Source: Rhyzopertha dominica (lineage: Eukaryota; Arthropoda; Insecta; Coleoptera; Bostrichidae). From it: a DNA stretch of 64,000 nucleotides. The stretch is from contig QCXZ01000042.1 in assembly GCA_025024175.1 (NCBI GenBank), positions 12,603,501 to 12,667,500 of the forward strand, in the 5' to 3' direction. The translations under genes and the position numbers were made by a program. Under the pieces are notes generated by a model that did no database searches, was not told the DNA's origin, and saw only the letters and a program-made list of their open reading frames with translations. Below, piece by piece: positions 10,828 through 22,010 of this stretch. The first letter of the stretch is position 1, and every line of letters begins with the position of its first letter.

Positions 10828-10849
10828 GTTTCAACATATGTAGAATGGT

Positions 10850-11340
10850 GCTCAGCAATGAGCACGCTTTAACGATAGCAGTTCAATAAATTTCTTCTTC
10901 ATGCTTTGCCCATGCCACTTAGCAGCATCCATTCGTCCAGCTTCATCTTCCACACCAAGTGACATTTCAATGGTCGAGACACTAATCACATGGAAGATAC
11001 AGTCGTAAAAAGTGACGCTAAGGCAGAATATACGACAATCACCGACCTCCATCTCGGGCATCTTATCGTTCCAGTAACGTCAACCCGTTTACGATCAGAA
11101 TCGGGAAGGAGTCCAGATAACCTTCACAACCTCTCCGGGGCTCCTTTCAGCGTTCCGAGTGCGCACTTTCCGGCCCCTAAATTACCGCATACCGCCGGAA
11201 CACGTCCGGCTGCCGACGCCGTCCTTCTTTATGTCCCCGTGCAATAAAAGAGCTTCCCGTGGGTTTTAAGGACGATAGGGCCGCATCTCGGCCCGTTTTA
11301 AACGCTACTTTGATTTATTCCCGGCGGGGCATTATGAGGA
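10850..11340. promoter_or_regulatory. GC-rich island, possible regulatory block
   Basis: Complex sequence with CpG-containing motifs, densest at about 11,090-11,330. Overlapping frames on both strands show no domain. The 150-codon frame at 11,259-11,711 runs out of the island into AT-rich DNA and shows no motif. Possible conserved non-coding element. Confidence 0.25.
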
Positions 11341-13255
11341 TTCAGTTAACGGACTTACTTTTGCTTGGGAATGGGGAGGGCGCAACAATAACGATGGTTT
11401 TGTTGGAGCTTAAAAGCTTGAAAAGTGAGCTTGAGCTTTTGGGATTTGAAACTGCCGCGACTAACAACAAACGAACAAACATTTCGCGGTTAGTAAACCT
11501 TGGTGTAGTTGTGCGGACGCTTCTGTATTTTTTTTTACAAAATTGTGCGTTTTTAATTTCGAAATATGTTAATGATAAGCTAGACTGTAACTTAAAACCT
11601 TTATTGCCCTCATATGACCACCCTATTCAATTTAGAATAATATTATTACGTGTGAATGAGGATTTCTTACTTAAATTCCTTTATTTACGTACTAGTATTG
11701 AAATACACTGAAATATGACACTACTAGTTCAGCACACCATTATCTAAACAGTATTAATTCAACTAACTACTATTCAGATCATTACACTTTACTATAGTCG
11801 CTCTAAAGCACTTTATAACACTTGGGTCGCTTTCACGTCTTGCATTATTGCTTTTCATAGGCTACCTTTCCACATACGCAATCGCACTGGAACTAAACGT
11901 TTCCAAAATCTATCAGACTGCTCTATGCTCGATATTCATTCCCATCTGTCTCTTCTATTAATGGATGGCTACATAGCAGACTGTAGCGTCCTGCAAGCGT
12001 TGCCTGTAACCGTATTTTTCTGAACATACGAGATACTCAGAGCTGATACTTTATCTGACAATCGGGCACTTATTACAATTGAAAAATTATTGCACATTGA
12101 ACCGCGTTTTAAAACTGTTAGGCACAGAAGTTATACAAGCTTTTCTTACGCATTTTTATGGAAAGTCATACTGGATCAAAATGGGATAATACTTCTTACA
12201 TTACAAACATAGCTGCAATTTGTTTGATATGAATTTGGTCATTAGTAACTGATAACATTACACGTGCTTCATGTTAATTAGAAATTTCGAGACTTCCACT
12301 CGATTGTATCATCAGTATTGTAATTTGGTTATTTCGGCTCCTAGGCACAAAGAGCGTTCAATTCTTTAACAATATGGCATCACCAGCAATAGTAAATAAC
12401 TGTGAGAAGCCCTGAGGCAATTCAACGGCCTACCTAACCATTCAAACTTCAAATATTTAGCTTCATTCGATGAAACTAACAAGTGTTTTTACTCTGTCTT
12501 CAAGTCCTTTAAAATAGTTTTATGCTAATGATAGACTTAATAACGATGGATATGGCTAAAACCTGCATTGATTTACCAACAGTCAATCGTATACCTACTA
12601 TTTCCAAATTTTTAGAAAAAGTTACTTATTCACAGATTTATTCCTACATTAACACTGGAAATATACTGGTTTTTAAAGTCGGTTGGAATTACTTCCTAAC
12701 GTTTCACTAGCACGAGTGGCAAAGGTCCTTCCAGCACCGCATAAAATAAATACAGAAGTTAACGACAACTAGGGTGATTATTGTAATTCAGATATTACAT
12801 ATTGAGAATATTAAGCTAAGGAGCTTAAAGGTTAAAGGTAACAACCTACTTGTTTAGAGACGTTGATCCAAAGCAAGATGACTGACAATTATCTAACACA
12901 TGTAATGTAAGTAAAGTAAGTGAAATAAAAGAAGTCGGCTGTCTCACTAGGCTGACCAAGGCTCGGAAATGAACACATCGGTTGATATTTAATGAAATTA
13001 AGGGTGACTATATACAAGTTTCTGTGCTCTGTAACAGTATCTTGTAGGGTAGCTTTGTTAAATTTCCATATAAAGCTAAGGCCATAAGAATCTTGTTCTA
13101 CATAGTTTGAAGTCACATTAAACTATAAATTATTGGAGACGAATACGTCTTTATACCTATTAGGTACGTTAATACGCAAAGTGAAGTTTCTTATTAGTTA
13201 CGAGATGCACTAGTTCGTTGGCGGTTGTATCATTGAGAATATTATCAACTGCAAA
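11341..13255. other. AT-rich stretch, nothing recognised
   Basis: Only short composition-type frames. No transposon motif, repeat border or RNA gene was identified. Confidence 0.4.
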
Positions 13256-13259
13256 CACA

Positions 13260-13690
13260 GACAGTGCTCCCAGATTAATATATGACGCTCCCCAGTGGCA
13301 AGTTGGTCCCCAAAATGTGGGCCAAACATCTGTATAACACCTAGCCCGGTAGCAACTTGCCGGAATTTCGAGTTGATACTCGTATCAGCGGCAATTATGG
13401 TGCCCCCTAATGTTCCAGGCCGCGACAGCACCGCTGATGTAAAATCCCTTGGAAATTATGGCAGGTACAGTACGTAAATGGCGGGGCATTATCGCGACGG
13501 TAATTTGCGAATTTCATATATCATCAGGCCCTAATTAACTGGTCGTTACGCCGCCATTCTCCCGAGCACCTTTAGTTTAGGCTAATTACCTAGCGGCATT
13601 TTTTCTGAAGCGGATTTAATTGCACGCTGAATTGCAGGCGGATTAAATAATGCAATAAAGGGGCTTTTCGGACGAAAGTGTATGAGTTAT
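13260..13690. promoter_or_regulatory. GC-elevated island with clustered homeodomain-type motifs
   Basis: After a GC-rich first half (13,260-13,500), the second half contains several TAAT-type sites: CTAATTAAC, GGCTAATTACC, GGATTTAATTG and GGCGGATTAAAT (a GGATTA, Bicoid/Otx-like site). They lie within about 130 bp and are separated by CG-containing spacers. This pattern is common in insect developmental enhancers. No coherent coding frame exists. Function is inferred. Confidence 0.35.
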
Positions 13691-13879
13691 GAGAACAATT
13701 AGAGCCTTAATTTCGCTGCCTAAAGGTGAAAATGTCCGGTAAATATTTTAAGGTTGTTTTTCGCTCATCTTTCCAACTCTATTGTCCTACGCTTTTTCTG
13801 TCCTTTTTTCACCCGAGTTGTTTCTGTGGCGTAATTTTACTTCAATACTATGGTTTAGTTTAAATACATAAAGGACAAA

Positions 13880-14345
13880 GTAAATTGAAGTTGAGTTTGC
13901 CTTATGTTCAAGGCCTTTCGGAAAAATTAAAGACGATGCTTAGAAAACACGATATTTTAGTTGTTGATAGTACATATAATAATTTAGATAAAATTTTAAA
14001 TTCTACTATAGACAAAGTACATTTAGAGAGTGAAGGTGTTTACAAAATTACTTGTTCTTGCGGCAAGTGTTGACATAGGTCAAACTAAAAGAAATGTAGG
14101 TACGCGTTTGAAAGAACACATACATGCTACTAGGCTGCAACAGATAGATAGATCTTCCGTAGTTGAACACATGATTGACTTTGATAAAACAAAAATTTTA
14201 CATAGAGAAAAATATTATCACAAACGTCTAATAAAATAGGCTATAGAAATTTGTATAAATACTAATAATTTTAATAGGGATGTTCGTGTATATCTAGTAG
14301 GTAGGTCGCTAGGTTCTTTTCTATCAGGTTTCTATCATGTAGTGT
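13880..14345 (+). mobile_element. Penelope-like retroelement family B, endonuclease-end fragment
   Basis: The + strand encodes KLSLPYVQGLSEKLKTML, the linker following the PLE reverse transcriptase, then KHDILVVDSTYNNLDK. After a frame change comes GVYKITCSCGKC (Cys-rich start of the endonuclease), IGQTKRNVGTRLKEH (GIY-YIG core with conserved Arg) and SVVEHMIDFDKTKILHRE (conserved His and Glu). Two overlapping frames (13,885-14,073 and 14,030-14,239) carry the halves, and a stop sits just before the IGQT motif. The 3' untranslated part resembles the family B copy at 4.2-5.2 kb until about 14,345. The reverse transcriptase is absent, so the copy is strongly 5'-truncated. Confidence 0.85.
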
Positions 14346-15035
14346 TATACCACTGGGAATATTTTTTATTCAGTTGAAAAATACCTACTACCTACATTTA
14401 AAGGTTGTTTTTAATATATAATTTTGTGTAACACTTAGTAATCGTCAGTGCCTTATAAAGAAGGAAGTATGTTCAAATTGCATACAACTTATTATCTGAA
14501 AGACTGTTATGCTCATCAAAAATCATCAAAAATGTGTTGACGGGTATCATTGGACCTGTTTACTGTTGTTATTTTCGTGGAAATGGCGTAAATAAAGCAT
14601 TTATGTGAGCGGAACAACAGGAAAAAGAAACGCATTTGTTGACGGCTTTCATCGAACTATTTTTTATTATGACAAATATGGGGTGAAATCAGAAACTAAT
14701 ATACATTTACCTACCTGATAGTCTAATGGGAGAAATGTATCTGGATTTGTTATAAAATCGATTTCACACGATTTTGACCGAAAATATAGAGAAAATGACG
14801 ATGATTACGTTATAAATGAGCTGACCCACATGTCATGTGTGTCTTGTGAGGCAGGTTCTGAAAAGCTTCCTTCAACTCCATTTGATTTCTTTTGAGAGGG
14901 CATTTATCCAATTCTTTATAAGATCGTATTATGTACCTATGCTTCAGAATACCCGAAAAGGTTATAAGGGATGCATACACTGTATAATAATCATTATCTG
15001 AGGGCCTGGAATCCAAACACTATCAACGTTCACCC
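14346..15035. other. AT-rich stretch, nothing recognised
   Basis: No supported gene or repeat border. A 68-codon minus frame (14,810-15,016) has no motif. Confidence 0.4.
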
Positions 15036-15039
15036 ACAT

Positions 15040-15370
15040 TTCATCCCAAAATCCGTGCTAATCGCATCTCTAGACCGAAACCTGAGACGTCAGCTGTAAT
15101 CCAGCGTTCATGGGTGATGCACGTATCGTAGATATTGCTGAATCGGTGTTGGTGCAATTAATGCAGTAGGTGATGAAGGACCCTTCTAATTGCAACATAT
15201 TACGCATGGGGCCGTCGCGTTTTAGGGAATTTCGAACGCCAGGTAATTGCTAATTAGAGGAATAATTTGCGCCGTGACGTTGGCCGTTGTTAATTGAAGA
15301 CCGTGGTGGTTCCGTTATGGTCCAAGACTGGGATAATTATGACCGGCGGTATTAATTATGCTTGTGTATA
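15040..15370. promoter_or_regulatory. Island with dense TAAT motifs, candidate enhancer
   Basis: Between 15,230 and 15,370 the sequence carries GGTAATTGCTAATTAGAGG, TTAATTGAAG and ATTAATTATG, among CG-containing spacers. The stretch from 15,040 is also GC-elevated. There are stops in all frames. Homeodomain-type site clustering suggests a regulatory element; this is inference without comparative data. Confidence 0.35.
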
Positions 15371-16280
15371 TCATGTCGTCACTGTTAATTGATACGTATA
15401 TTAAAAATTAAGATATAAAAGCCGGATTGTTTCTATTCTATTCAATTGACTCTTTAGAAAGTAAACAATTCTAGGATGCATACGTCTAGTAGATTTCTTT
15501 ATTGGTACTTAAGACATAAAAAACTGATAAGTGTTTTTGTAACGGCTAGATGGTCAATAATGCCTGTATCCGCAGAACCAACTATTTCATTTAATATTGT
15601 GAGTTGAATTTAGCGATGGGTGTACTTTATTATTAGAATATTTATGCCAGAACTCCGTATATGATTATTATTTTAAGATTCTCTAAATGACAACTATCTT
15701 TCGCTTTGATCGTCGTCTTCTGCACCTAATAAAGTTCTCTTGATTTAACAACAAAAACATAATTGTTCTAATAATTGAATATATAACAAGTAACTAAATA
15801 GACACTGCCTTGTAAGAGTCACAATGAATTTTGTAATGGCATGTGTGTTATTGATGACAATTAGAAATAAATCAATTTCTGCAAGCTGAAGTTCAATTGC
15901 ATTTAAGTCATAAGTGGTGTCTTTTCATTGTTATCTGCATAAATTCCTAATTATACACCTAGTAAAGATTTATTTGGTTCGTTGAAATTTACTTAAGTGA
16001 AAAAATAAGAAGGGTCCCGTTAATAAATATTTTTCTGTTGAATGATACCTTTCGAATGACATTTTGTTTGTGTTGGCAACTGACAACTGTCGGTTTACGA
16101 TCCACGTGCAACAACAATTTTTAATCTTGCCCTTTTTATTGTTGATCGCTTTCGGCAGTAAGTACATTCCTGTAAAAATCATGAAACTTATGCAAAATCC
16201 ATTGCAGTAAAATAATATATTTTGCATTTCCCATGACCAGTGCGAAGGCGATTTAGAGTGACAAAAAGACTTTCTCTGGA
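15371..16280. other. AT-rich stretch, nothing recognised
   Basis: No motif-bearing frame or repeat border seen. Confidence 0.45.
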
Positions 16281-16282
16281 GG

Positions 16283-16723
16283 TCATTTCCTTTTCTGTGG
16301 GATGATCTTATAAGCTATTGATTGAATATCATCTTTCTTAAGTTGCCAAACAGAACACCATCCGTCTTCAATTGTATAAGGAGCACGAAGGAAATCTTCT
16401 GTCCACAGAGGTTTTCTAGAAGTTAGCCGAGTTGTAGGTAGCTCTTGCAGATCTCGGGAACTCGGAAACTCATCAGGAGCTGATTGATATTTATGCCAAG
16501 CTTTATATGTAGCAAACTGTGTGCGAATCTCCGGAGGAGCAATGTTTGAAAGAATCGGAAGCCAAGTTGACTTAATTGTTCCAGTGACTAGTCGCATTGC
16601 AGTGTAACAGTTAAGTGTCAATTTTTCATGTGTGATGACTATTTTTCCGAACAGGACAGCAGTACTGAGCAGTGCTATAAAGCAAGGCAGTTGCAGAAGT
16701 ACGGAGTACACTTGCATTTGCAC
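16283..16723 (-). pseudogene. LINE ORF2 C-terminal fragment
   Basis: A 146-codon uninterrupted minus frame. Residues about 40-115 (NCYTAMRLVTGTIKST, WLPILSNIAPPEIR, TRLTSRKPLW) match the conserved segment that follows the reverse transcriptase in Jockey-like non-LTR retrotransposons, where an MRLVTGT-type motif precedes WLPVLSNI and PP(E/H)xRR. The first 30 residues are hydrophobic and not typical of that region, so the fragment probably begins in flanking DNA. There is no reverse transcriptase next to it. The lack of stops over the conserved part implies a fairly young fragment, though no function is implied. Confidence 0.65.
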
Positions 16724-16879
16724 AAAAAATCGGTTAAAACTTCAACAAAGAATATAAATTAATGTTTGATGCGGAAAGGCAAAATGTACAAAAAAGTAAT
16801 TTAGCCAAAGTTAAAAATATTAAAAAAACAAAAAAATAGTAGACTAATTCAGCTTTAACACAAAAAAATGCGAGCAAGA

Positions 16880-17300
16880 ACGCAAGAGTACATCGAGCTC
16901 GAGAGTCATCCCAGCAGTTTCCTTCGTCGCCCCAATCAACCCGAAGACGCCCCCCTTCTAACATCTGCCCGGCGCATTTGCTTCAATTAATGTGTCTCCG
17001 CCACCTCCGACGTTTGCGCCATTCTGCAGGAAACAATCGCCCCATTACCTTGACACACGCGCCATCCACGTTCCCCATTAACCCCATCCGGCGTCCCTTG
17101 CTCCCCCCGTACGCTGGAAATCCGTGTGCAGGCGATTATGTGCATTTAGGTTCATGCTGCGATTGCCGTCGGTGGAGCACTTGCAGTAGTTGCACATTCC
17201 GAGATACTAATTCCATTTGGGAAGCGGGGTCGCTTAGCAGATGTTTGGAGATTGCGGCGTTTGGAAGCTGGTATGCTCGGCTGGGGCATTAATGCGTGTA
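16880..17300. promoter_or_regulatory. GC-rich island, possible regulatory block
   Basis: A pronounced GC rise over about 400 bp. The + frame at 16,978-17,292 (104 codons, Cys/Arg/Pro-rich) shows no domain and is probably a by-product of stop-poor composition. No splice-bounded frame was accepted. Confidence 0.25.
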
Positions 17301-18360
17301 CTGAGTTTGGTGGAGCACCGGGACTTATTTCTCAAATGATGTTAAAAAAAAACAGAAAAAGGTTTCCAATAATAATCAGCGGCCGACAAAATTTTTGTAA
17401 CACATTTCAGCCCATTGCTTTTACTATTAATGTATTTCTAGTAATGGATAATATATTCATTAAGCCATAATACGTCTAGTTTTCAGTGGGTTGTAGCATT
17501 GTTATTTTACACTCATACAAAGTAATATAAAAAGTGGTATATTTATTATTGACTCATCGTACACAAATAATACAGTAAATCATACTGCAGTAAAGCCCTC
17601 TCCTAAAAGTAAAATAGGTTCATGTCAATAATAGTTCCGTTAATAATAATTATACGAGTAGTACCTGGGTAAAAAGAGGCATTCTGTGGCTGTCACCAAA
17701 AGGCATAGCACGTGCACCTCGCCTCTGAGGGAACCATCAAAATTACTTTGGAATATAAGACTTACCTGCCTTAATTATTCAACAAGCGTCACCGCTCATT
17801 GATATATTTGTATTTTGTACAATCCAGCTTATTTGAGAAAGACTTTCGACGATCGACTATTGTATTTGAGCTCTTAATTGTATACTTACCTAAACAATTG
17901 AATGGGGTCCTACGTGCGGGGCACAAGTACTGATCACTTTTCTGTAATCCGTAAGAACTGGGATTCGATCTATTTAATTGAGAGCCCTCCTTCAGGCAGA
18001 ACACTGACGAAAGTACGGCCATTCCACGATAGCAAAGAAGATCAGATAAGTGATAACCATTAAAGCATCGAGCGGTTACTATTTACTATTTAATTGTTTT
18101 ACGCATTACTTGTTTGTGCATTAGTTGTAAGCTCACGCAAAGCTTTGCATGAGAGATCCGCGTTTGTCCATTTTTGCACACTTACATAACTGCATAACTT
18201 ACCTGATTTGTACATCTTTCTCTTCAATATATACCGACAATTTTGAGTATCTTTATAAAATTGGTGGCGCCCATTTTGGCCTAATCGATCCCGCTCTACC
18301 CGGCGTAAACGCTGCCGTTAGCTTGTGTACATTTAATTTTGTCACAGGGTTCAGTAAAGC
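17301..18360. other. Stretch without a recognised gene
   Basis: AT-rich with short frames only. Nothing supported. Confidence 0.4.
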
Positions 18361-18361
18361 A

Positions 18362-18640
18362 TTTTATACTGGGTGTCCCATAATGTTTTGCTGTTTTTAG
18401 ACTTAAATAAGAACTATTAGAGTAAGTTCTTGTTTCTTAAAAATAATATTGTCAAGATGTGCAACACGTTTCTGAAATCTAGACATTAAGTTTAAAAAAC
18501 GCGACTACAAACGTTTCCTTTGGAATAGCGTTTATTTCCGCTTGAATTTGCAATTTTGGAGCTCTCACCTTGGACTTTAAGTAACCCCACAAAAAGAAAT
18601 CGAAAGGATGCCACCCCTTGAAATCACTTTTCTGGGATAA
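18362..18640 (-). pseudogene. IS630-like transposase C-terminal relic with terminal repeat
   Basis: On the minus strand PFDFFLWGYLKSKV is the segment that follows the third catalytic Asp (compare LTALDFFLWGHLKSVV in the 38.4-40.7 kb element). It is followed by a frame-disrupted C-terminal tail. The end of the relic, at 18,366, carries CTGGGTGTCCCATAATG, a terminus of the CAGGGTGTCCCA class, preceded by TA. The catalytic part upstream is gone. It belongs with the DFFLWG-type IS630 group seen at 20.9, 38.4 and 63.1 kb. Confidence 0.7.
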
Positions 18641-18699
18641 ATAGATACCTATATTAAGTTTTGTATGAGCAAATGATATTGTAATTTCAAATTTCTTAA

Positions 18700-19060
18700 A
18701 AAGGTATGATTGAAGTTAAACAACGTATTTTTCTGCCACATATTTTTGCATCGCTTTTATAATAGCCGCATTCTTTCCAAGACGTTCTTGAGTTTTTCTG
18801 GTTGCAGCCTTCTTCATTCTCACAAGTTGGGCACAGTTTCTGCACCTCTCATCCAGTTCTTCCTATAATAATTTAATGCGGTTGACGTTCGGAGATTGGT
18901 CAAGCCATGAATTTTAGCAAGGCACTGTCATCTTTAGAGTTTAAATAATTTTTCCAAAGTCTGGATGTGCGTTTTGGGTCGTTATCTTATACAAATATTT
19001 CTATCATTATTTAAAATAATATTCTGAGCTTGTTTCTCTTCTAAAATTTGCTTTGCCTTC
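18700..19060 (-). pseudogene. Tc1-like transposase relic
   Basis: The minus strand reads DNDPKRTSRLWKNYLNSKDD, the Tc1 segment around the second catalytic Asp (DNDPKHTS). A degraded stretch follows in the position of WPxxSPDLNPIE, then EELDERC and a helical C-terminal tail ending AIIKAMQKYVAEKY. Two stops and a scrambled third-acidic region show that it is dead. It is distinct from the DFFLWG-type relic directly next to it, so two unrelated superfamily members lie side by side or nested. Confidence 0.7.
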
Positions 19061-20405
19061 CCCATTTTCATGTTATCTGTTATGTGGAAAAGTCCAACTG
19101 CCGATGCAGAAATCAAAACTCAAGGTACATTTATGAATAACGTAACAATAAAAATCGTAATTCTAGAACATACTCACTAATACTAAGTGCAAGAAGTGCA
19201 AGAAACTACCCAAAAATCTCAGTATGGCAAAGCTAAGACAATTGGAACTGACACTGAAAAACATTTGAACGTCGGGTAACTAATTGGCCACCTATTTATC
19301 TAAAAAGGAACATGTTCTTTGTTACCGGAAAATAGGTACAAACGCGTTGAATATAACGGTCAAAGACTGAGAAGTATTATAAAAAAAGAAAATGTTCATG
19401 CACTTTTAAACTTTTGGAGGGTAGTGTTGAACATTGCTAAGGGCATGACCTAGATGACCAGTTTGCATCGGCATTTCTCGAAATAACGCGTCCAGGAAAC
19501 CTTTGCTACGATATTAAGGCGATCGTCTCACGGGAAGTGTAAATGAAAGAAAACGTTGTTTACGTCTATATGTATCAGTTGGAGACATATATTCTGCTAT
19601 ACCGTTCCTCAGTAACAGTAATAGCACGAGCTCCCTGGACTTCCTCAAAAAAGGAAGACTTGATTACACTCTTTTCATGTGTCTATCTAAAACCATCAGT
19701 GACAGTAGTTCTATTCTGTACACCACAGAGTGCAGAACCGTATACCCTAATCCCTTCAGATTTAGTCAATGCACACGAAAATGCTCTCCAGAAGGTGCAA
19801 TGGTCACGTAAAGCTCAACAAAAAGTGCAGGATCTCACGGTATTTGCCTGTGGTTGGTTCTAGGAGTTAATAGGTTTACTTGTCGTAAGAGCTTATGTGT
19901 TTCAGGGTATTTGCAATATACAACGCTTATATACCTGTATTTTGTTATTTTGTTCTCGGCTAAATAAATAGAGTACATCAATTTAATGCGTTATACCTAC
20001 TTATTATGTAAGTTTATGATTATTACAATAATATGACATGTATTTTTGTTCTTTTCAGGTAAGTGACAGCCACTGCATATCTAGGAAAGTAAAATAAACT
20101 GTACGTCGGCAAATGTAAGTAGATTTGTTATTTATCGCCAGTACCTATAACTTTTTGTAATCTTGTTCTCTCCAACTGAAAAAAAGTTAATATAACACTT
20201 TTTTTGTTTCATTACGGCAAGAGAATCTTTGTTTGTCTAACTATCTAATCTAACTGCTAACATAGCTTTTAATAGTCAAGAACTTTAGAGTTTTTCTTTA
20301 CTATATGCGGAGGAACATATGGAAATCTTTAACTTCGGACGATTGAGTGTTAAATAATTATTATACATCAACAAACTGTATTTTATTATCAGACATCACT
20401 AGTTC
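19061..20405. other. Stretch without a recognised gene
   Basis: The 106-codon + frame at 19,543-19,863 has no recognised motif and is not repeated in the window. Otherwise AT-rich DNA. Confidence 0.35.
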
Positions 20406-20409
20406 CGGG

Positions 20410-20735
20410 ATCAGTCGCATCAGGATTGCTGTGATTTTCATATAAGCGAAACGAAAATCCACTTTATTTTTTCTCTCCATCGGACGTCAGTCAGCAGCCC
20501 GTCCGTTTTCCATAGTATTAAAAAAAAACTTATATTATTCAGATCGACAGCAGTTGTCAGTTGCCCCGTGTCGGTCACGAGGCGTAGGGAAAGAGGCGCT
20601 GGAGTTCCCTCTGACGTCCCGGGAAAAAGGAAAAGTGGATTACCCAGATAAGCCGTCGAGAATTTATGGGCTGGCGTTAGGCTGTTAAGGCGTTTAAGGC
20701 CAGTGGCGTCCGGTATTTAACAGACGCGACGCGTG
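20410..20735. promoter_or_regulatory. GC-rich island with Hox-type motif
   Basis: Complex GC-elevated DNA with AGAATTTATGGGCTGG (a TTTATGG, Hox/Cad-like core) and several TTAAGGC repeats near 20,680. No coding frame. The regulatory reading is inferred. Confidence 0.3.
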
Positions 20736-20883
20736 TGCAAATAATAATAAATCTTGATCAGTTAGAAATCATCTCATCAAATGCATTGTGATGTAACGTC
20801 GACAATTTCTAGCATTAATTATTAACATAGCATTGCATACCTCAGATTCTTTTCGTATTGGCTGTAGTTTACATTTTCCACAA

Positions 20884-21560
20884 ACAGGATGTCTCAAAAT
20901 TGACGCCCGTGCCTTTGGGGTATGTTTCCAAGACTAAAACAAATTAAAGCTAGAAGAGTTTCCCCTTGTCGAGTTATTGTCACAAAATATGTTCAAATAG
21001 TTTGCCTTTTACTGCAAGGCAAACTTATTTGTATACTAACGTGGCAGCATGAAGACTAGTTGTGATATCTTCAGGATTCCCAAGACGTTCTCTTTAAACT
21101 CTTTGTCTTTCAACTAGCCAAAGAAAAATTGACATTCGGTGATCTAGGGGGCACGGTTTGGGTAACCTCTTCCATTACATCTCAGGGAAGTTTTCATTTA
21201 GGATTGTACTCTATAACATGCTGGTGCGCCACTATGTTGAAACCCACAATTTATTCTAACTGCCAAAGGAACTTCATCGTGCAATTGCAGTTACAAATTT
21301 ACATTTAAAAACAGAAGATAAAGATTGAACTAAGTGGGTTGGGTACAGCCCAGCCCAAATGTTTATTGACTATCGTCAATCTTAAGTAAAGGTTTTCACC
21401 CATTCATGCAGATGACATATCTCCCTAAATGTCTATTCATCACACCACAAATGTGTGGTCCCTATCATCTAAAACTGTACTTTCTGAGGCCTTCATATTC
21501 TGTAAATTGTATCTAGATGACGTAATGTAGACCCGTTTTGGTTCTTGCATCATAATGCCC
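20884..21560 (-). pseudogene. Decayed IS630-like transposase (DFFLWG group)
   Basis: Minus-strand translation over three frames gives a Q-H-S-GAPACYRVQ segment (the QHDGAPPHY region of the second catalytic Asp, with Asp replaced by Ser). It then gives GRGYPNRAP, a SPNVNFFLW-like stretch and a KANYLNIL-like tail. The order and spacing match the better preserved element at 38.4-40.7 kb. The terminus CAGGATGTCTCAAAA near 20,886 resembles its CAGGGTG-type end. Many indels and stops are present, so this is an old inactive copy. Confidence 0.6.
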
Positions 21561-21769
21561 ACGATTTGGAAACAATTCTGCATATGCCATAGCCACAACA
21601 GTGGCATTGCTATTACACTTACACCTTACACACCCAATAAATTTATCGACGTAATCTTTCAATTAAATGTAGTTATAGTTCTTATATCTTCAGTTTTTCA
21701 ACTTATTATTAATAAAAATGGTGCACTTGCCTCCGCCACTGTCTAATCTTTCACCCTTCCGTATAGAGC

Positions 21770-22010
21770 CATGAATATCATCGAGGTCTATTACTTTTCG
21801 ACCAAATGAAGTGTACACCGGCAGAACGAAGCTAGTGTCGATCCATTTTTGGGGGCCAACTCTGATTCCGTCGGAATTGGATTTTGGTGGGAAAACGCCG
21901 GCACGCAGGATTAACTTCTGGATCCGATGAGCGATTGCCGCCGTTCAGAGTAACGATTAAGTCATTCATTTTTGAGCCCATTTTAGTGGCTCAACACGTA
22001 AATTGTTAAA
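21770..22010. promoter_or_regulatory. GC-elevated island
   Basis: Complex sequence with CG dinucleotides and a GATTAAGTCATTCATTTT stretch. No coding frame or repeat match. Possible non-coding element. Confidence 0.25.

Noticed and set aside
11259..11711. 150-codon + frame as a possible gene
   Set aside because: No domain, crosses the border of a GC island, and codon content follows local base composition.
16978..17292. 104-codon Cys/Arg/Pro-rich + frame as a small secreted protein
   Set aside because: No signal peptide pattern, no regular Cys spacing, and it lies in a GC-rich island with stop-poor frames.
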